Assembly: GCA_016208805.1 (NCBI GenBank)
Contig: JACQXL010000053.1
Location: 1-7,911, forward strand
Direction of reading: 5' to 3'
DNA length: 7,911 nt
From: Planctomycetota bacterium
GTDB lineage: Bacteria; Planctomycetota; MHYJ01; JACQXL01
Made by a program: the position numbers and the translations under genes. Every line of letters begins with the position of its first letter. The stretch's first letter is position 1. The notes under the pieces were generated by a model. The model had not been told where the DNA came from and did not search any database. It saw only the letters and a list, made by a program, of their open reading frames with translations. Shown here one piece after another: positions 7,801 through 7,911 of the stretch.

Positions 7801-7911
7801 GCATAGCGCCGTATCCCGGATAGTCGGCGTGGCCGGTAAGTAAGAACTGATATAGACCTCTTTGGTGGTATTCCCGAGAGCGCCGCCAACACCGCCCTTT
7901 GGTTTTACCTC
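1681..7911 (-). CDS. Giant surface protein with 12+ tandem NEW3/DUF11-like repeats, 5'-partial, frame broken at 3' end
   Basis: The frame is open from the right edge to a stop at 1681, giving 40 residues before the GTG at 7791 plus 2036 after it. That GTG is an internal Val codon: the residues before it (ending D-T-A-L-C-N-T-T) match the tail of a repeat, so the true start lies outside the window. Numbering from the GTG, residues 5-1812 are twelve tandem beta-sandwich modules of 141-170 aa. Residues about 1826-1910 form an Ig-like domain with P-V-L-I-G-K and D-N-G-Y-Y-R-I motifs. A second Ig-like domain begins near 1913 and is cut at 1972. The last 64 residues (M-E-C-P-D-R ... R-Y-P-G) are Arg/Pro-rich, unlike the rest, and are the wrong frame after a frameshift. 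Composition is rich in Thr, Ser, Asn, Gly, Asp and Tyr with few Cys, as in secreted proteins. No enzyme motif is visible. The likely role is an extracellular or outer-surface stalk, adhesin or structural protein; this is inferred from architecture only. Confidence 0.93.
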   Translation of the reverse strand, partial: EVKPKGGVGGALGNTTKEVYISSYLPATPTIRDTALCNTTVTATYVADAEVKKGTDEDGSYLTGDLYESGIPVTQVITINTDAYPKVASYFVRIRQDGNTDATITVTGTGNSSDGKWTVTYYDGSTWTNNVSDAVKNGSYSVALKAFSSVTNTWDGILKVEVSCDNTVSLYNSYQVIVRAKPLSSNNIDTVATSTIRQAQYQPDVYIKRYLDNDSAYTVKGLPYQTSVTTTQISSSSTLNPSAASYYVKIENVGLQDGTFSVTGVGGGSGWTVVYLDASGSDGNITAKMTGAGYTTTLTSLATKTVRVDVTPDANVIGNTLYPVTVTAYATSAWANVDACAGWTTVTKTYKADAWVKTESGAYQGDNDDTIGNQTVEELNRPRLTPTTYYVRIENDGDYLVLISMTGTSGNINWAVSYYDGDTDITSAVTGSGWNNDGLTYKAFNGLYGGGGDVNYKEVKILVTPLLYAVPGVPYDVYVTLREMSGSPAQIDTALMRTSPATAYQPDLWTSRINESDYEGNDLYYPVITTTKSLSVVRNSPAVYYLKLQNDANTSDTLTVASVDAGNTDWDVKFFDGAVGITQDVITAGGYSSIDMQGMSPGASKVIRLEVTPTISAAGTTSYPVVVILSRTGAGEDRIKTTTTVDASFQPDNMAATDVGGPYTGDGTYDDGTTQVVAATPPITKGGTATYYIRIGNDGNMTDSFTVNGTGDDAYWTVNYFVNDTGEDITAKVGDGNYTINDLAAGAITPTIIRVVVFNSDPSIYGGYYKDALVTSRSWANPDKVDTVKTRTQVVLESKPNNWINIVDEAGYIGQSFWNEDATGQTWSTINKDNGASANYYVRIYNDGNGPESYTVTATATPVGWTVSYYQGFAYTKEIYPATSWTTDNLNPGSFNIIRITVTPGNNVIGNTEFPLYITARSATGVADAVKCVTKVTARYQPDNLVTSWVTIVSQDGDKNNKNNYKIAPNNFDNSYDPTPQEYPTGGYSNIVIGQVPSYYVWIENDGNTNEVFTISGTGSDSNWTVTYYSDSSGGNISPDVNDGTKWITLDPQQKYLMWLEANVKPGTAYGTEKVFTIKTTHGPQSKVDTVKLKLKVTQIFKTDLVIRNVQPAGDNDDIGNDYFTGQNLATPNAIGNQTRATISCDIGQVVKYSVTLANEGDGDDDISVTATPAGSDWVVTYYYTGNSSYYDAGGTDITNQMTSIQGWWTTYAVLEKKYIRVEVTPLPSAGVGNVKEIDVFAYSTKSPDTDLNAGQDQDTVRCQTSAQTGYQADLYISLTGTDGTFIGDDTRNDTGVGQTMANTVYSSQATSYYIRVQNDGNVYDRFILTGTGSSAGWSIAYYTYPTMTAITSMDTGWTSANLSPGGYDAILLLLTPGVLSGGATTDIYIRARSQASGTNVDMLKIVPTINVSRQVDTMVKRGYLDDSYYLVEGVADIASQTTSYNLTNNQTISYHIRLENDGNVDDIFSVTVSPTAVSGWAVTYYNAETGGTPINTEITSPAGYQPLLGAGSKAVIRMEVTPSGSVPGGSQLAVDIKAQSIGAPAQAESVRTVTMVTAQYQTDLSIALTTTAYSGNDIYDTSATSQTITSDIVNNQTIIYYIRVENDGNTSDTFSITRQVTPSAASGWTISYYDGTNDVTPQITQTYGGYPVTLADKATRDLRVEIRAGSALSGGSTLELLTSGVSTVDNLKKDAVKVFINLPINDQPDNIIRVISGTDYTSIGNDEWNTSAENQTYSAIINAGIAVTYYLRIQNDGNRDDAYTVLQSGNVAGWTVSYYEGNNNRTSAVISVGGWLTGTFAGFGYYKDIAVVVTSASAGLNEFSITTISAARNPNRKDTVKFILTVGEVSSGLAAGESTPNTGLTPEVNLEGKTVGLKPVLIGKCAPNQMITIKDNSGVVVGSGSSDDNGYYRIAVTQTLSAGPNTLAPWIGANTGVPINVTVVDNPTPDQVPQVTGLIADVTIDQIDPNITPTLRPILGKIKIKGKGKPGKKVVAQMASTLDLNIGEATVMECPDRQAIQVSSNRHRLYIPDCPNNLAVRLDRLYQYRGSPGGRRIPRQSLDSTGHNGADRYPG
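1868..1880 (-). other. Frameshift site 1 (+1-type) inside an Ig-like domain
   Basis: Upstream, the sensible protein ends ...L-N-I-G-E-A-T-V (V ends at 1876). Downstream, it resumes N-A-Q-T-G-K-Q-F-R-L-V-V-T-A (N at 1871-1869) in the frame one base ahead. The reverse-strand bases GTTATGGAATGCC span the switch. Removing one base (for example one G of the GG) or adding two (for example AA before AAT) restores a continuous reading frame. After the shift the old frame turns Arg/Pro-rich and stops at 1681. No slippery heptamer, stop-codon shift site or stimulator is evident, so an indel or assembly error is likelier than programmed frameshifting. Confidence 0.85.
2062..2316 (-). other. Bacterial Ig-like domain after the repeat array
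   Basis: The encoded stretch of about 85 residues shows K-P-V-L-I-G-K-C-A-P-N-Q, then I-T-I-K-D-N-S-G-V-V-V-G-S-G, then D-D-N-G-Y-Y-R-I-A-V and A-G-P-N-T-L. This is the usual pattern of bacterial Ig-like modules: a G-x-A-x-P-x-x-x-V/I strand, a D-x-x-G turn, then D-x-x-G-x-[WY]. The family call is by pattern only. Confidence 0.65.
2356..2793 (-). repeat. Repeat 12, last of the tandem array (146 aa)
   Basis: It opens D-Q-P-D-N-I-I-R and has loop I-G-N-D-E-W-N-T-S. It continues Y-Y-L-R-I-Q-N-D-G-N and G-W-T-V-S-Y-Y-E-G. The final strands are altered (I-A-V-V-V-T-S-A-S-A-G) before R-K-D-T-V-K-F. After it the sequence changes to a short Gly/Ser/Pro linker and Ig-like domains, so this is the end of the array. 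Confidence 0.88.
2794..3231 (-). repeat. Repeat 11 of the tandem array (146 aa)
   Basis: It opens Y-Q-T-D-L-S-I and has loop Y-S-G-N-D-I-Y-D-T-S. It continues Y-Y-I-R-V-E-N-D-G-N-T-S-D-T-F and G-W-T-I-S-Y-Y-D-G-T-N-D-V-T. The late strand is L-R-V-E-I-R-A-G. By eye it is among the copies closest to the consensus. Confidence 0.9.
3232..3672 (-). repeat. Repeat 10 of the tandem array (147 aa)
   Basis: The opener is altered to R-Q-V-D-T-M-V-K-R. The loop is degenerate (Y-Y-L-V-E-G-V-A-D-I). It continues Y-H-I-R-L-E-N-D-G-N, G-W-A-V-T-Y-Y-N and V-I-R-M-E-V-T-P. Confidence 0.9.
3673..4101 (-). repeat. Repeat 9 of the tandem array (143 aa)
   Basis: It opens Y-Q-A-D-L-Y-I and has loop I-G-D-D-T-R-N-D-T-G-V-G-Q-T. 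It continues Y-Y-I-R-V-Q-N-D-G-N, G-W-S-I-A-Y-Y-T, S-P-G-G-Y-D-A and I-L-L-L-L-T-P-G. Confidence 0.9.
4102..4611 (-). repeat. Repeat 8 of the tandem array (170 aa, longest, divergent)
   Basis: It opens F-K-T-D-L-V-I-R and has loop G-D-N-D-D-I-G-N-D-Y-F. The N-D-G strand is altered to Y-S-V-T-L-A-N-E-G-D-G-D-D-D. It continues D-W-V-V-T-Y-Y-Y-T-G, with an extra Tyr-rich turn before T-D-I-T, then I-R-V-E-V-T-P and D-Q-D-T-V-R-C. Confidence 0.88.
4612..5094 (-). repeat. Repeat 7 of the tandem array (161 aa, with Asn/Lys-rich insertion)
   Basis: It opens Y-Q-P-D-N-L-V-T-S. In place of the short acidic loop there is an expanded Asn/Lys/Asp-rich stretch (D-G-D-K-N-N-K-N-N-Y ... N-N-F-D-N-S-Y). It continues Y-Y-V-W-I-E-N-D-G-N and N-W-T-V-T-Y-Y-S. 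The V-T-P strand is replaced by L-E-A-N-V-K-P-G. Confidence 0.88.
5095..5517 (-). repeat. Repeat 6 of the tandem array (141 aa, shortest)
   Basis: The opener is altered to K-P-N-N-W-I. It has loop Y-I-G-Q-S-F-W-N-E-D-A-T-G-Q-T, then Y-Y-V-R-I-Y-N-D-G-N, G-W-T-V-S-Y-Y-Q-G and I-R-I-T-V-T-P. It also has N-N-V-I-G-N-T, closely matching repeat 2. Confidence 0.9.
5518..5967 (-). repeat. Repeat 5 of the tandem array (150 aa)
   Basis: It opens F-Q-P-D-N-M and has loop Y-T-G-D-G-T-Y-D-D-G. It continues Y-Y-I-R-I-G-N-D-G-N and Y-W-T-V-N-Y-F. The late strand is I-R-V-V-V-F-N-S-D, lacking the V-T-P motif, and the unit closes K-V-D-T-V-K. Confidence 0.88.
5968..6402 (-). repeat. Repeat 4 of the tandem array (145 aa)
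   Basis: It opens Y-Q-P-D-L-W and has loop Y-E-G-N-D-L-Y-Y. It continues Y-Y-L-K-L-Q-N-D-A-N, W-D-V-K-F-F-D-G and S-P-G-A-S-K-V-I-R-L-E-V-T-P. Confidence 0.9.
6403..6864 (-). repeat. Repeat 3 of the tandem array (154 aa)
   Basis: It opens Y-K-A-D-A-W-V-K and carries a strongly acidic loop, G-D-N-D-D-T-I-G-N-Q-T. It continues Y-Y-V-R-I-E-N-D-G-D and W-A-V-S-Y-Y-D-G-D-T-D-I-T. A short glycine run (Y-G-G-G-G-D) precedes the V-K-I-L-V-T-P strand. Confidence 0.9.
6865..7311 (-). repeat. Repeat 2 of the tandem array (149 aa)
   Basis: It opens Y-Q-P-D-V-Y-I-K-R and contains Y-Y-V-K-I-E-N-V-G, where the usual N-D-G is N-V-G. It continues G-W-T-V-V-Y-L-D and V-R-V-D-V-T-P-D-A-N-V-I-G-N-T. The acidic loop is weak, reduced to L-D-N-D-S. 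It contains one Cys, in V-D-A-C-A-G-W. Confidence 0.9.
7312..7779 (-). repeat. Repeat 1 of the tandem beta-sandwich array (156 aa)
   Basis: It opens Y-V-A-D-A-E-V-K-K and has a loop T-G-D-L-Y-E-S-G. The core strands are S-Y-F-V-R-I-R-Q-D-G-N and K-W-T-V-T-Y-Y-D-G. The V-T-P position is replaced by V-S-C-D-N, and the unit closes N-I-D-T-V-A-T-S-T. Confidence 0.88.
7780..7911 (-). repeat. Repeat 0, C-terminal end only
   Basis: This is the tail of a repeat whose beginning lies beyond the right edge. It shows G-G-A-L-G-N-T-T-K-E-V-Y-I as the counterpart of V-I-G-N-T-L-Y-P-V in repeat 2, then the I-R-D-T-A-L-C closing strand. It shows that the array continues outside the window. Confidence 0.75.

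Noticed and set aside
2356..7911. CRISPR array or other DNA-level tandem repeat
   Set aside because: The periodicity is about 440 bases and exists at protein level only. Nucleotide identity between units is low and no short exact direct repeat with unique spacers is present.

Overview
The whole window appears to be coding on the minus strand. It holds most of one very long gene for a secreted or surface modular protein that runs off both edges. I see no intergenic gap, RNA gene, mobile element, promoter or terminator. The plus strand carries only antisense open frames. A plausible source is an uncultured, environmental, moderate-GC bacterium of the Planctomycetota/Brocadiales or Omnitrophota kind, where giant proteins of this design (tandem beta-sandwich repeats, then DUF11, then SdrD_B-like modules) are common. 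That placement is from memory of family architecture only and is weak. No signal peptide, marker gene or ribosomal gene is present to test it.

Reading direction is right to left. From 7911 to about 2356 there is the end of one repeat and then twelve diverged tandem copies of a 141-170 residue module. Each copy begins near Y-Q-P-D, carries an Asp/Asn/Gly-rich loop, then a Y-Y-[VI]-R-[IV]-x-N-D-G-N strand, a G-W-T-V-x-Y-Y-D-G strand, an I-R-V-x-V-T-P strand and a D-T-V-K tail. From about 2316 to 1680 come one or two further Ig-like domains. From 1670 to 1293 there is a clear DUF11 domain, ending in A-T-I-L-G-K-V. From 1246 to the left edge comes the conserved continuation of this family (L-L-K-V-D-E ... 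N-P-A-V-I-R-F-T-Q-G-G), then a proline-rich linker, a FlgD/Ig-like W-D-G-K module and the start of another beta domain.

These parts lie in three successive frames. A +1-type frame change at about 1868-1880 cuts an Ig-like domain in two. A second break at about 1243-1256 joins the G-K-V that should open an SdrD_B-like domain directly to what looks like the end of that domain, so roughly 40-50 residues appear to be missing. The three open frames (7911-1681, 1889-1239, 1228-1) are therefore best read as pieces of one gene that is decayed in this genome or damaged in the assembly. The leftmost piece is open through the edge and encodes 409 residues from its first ATG.

Functionally the product looks like an extended, Thr/Ser/Asn/Tyr/Asp-rich cell-surface stalk or adhesin-like protein. 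No catalytic motif was seen.
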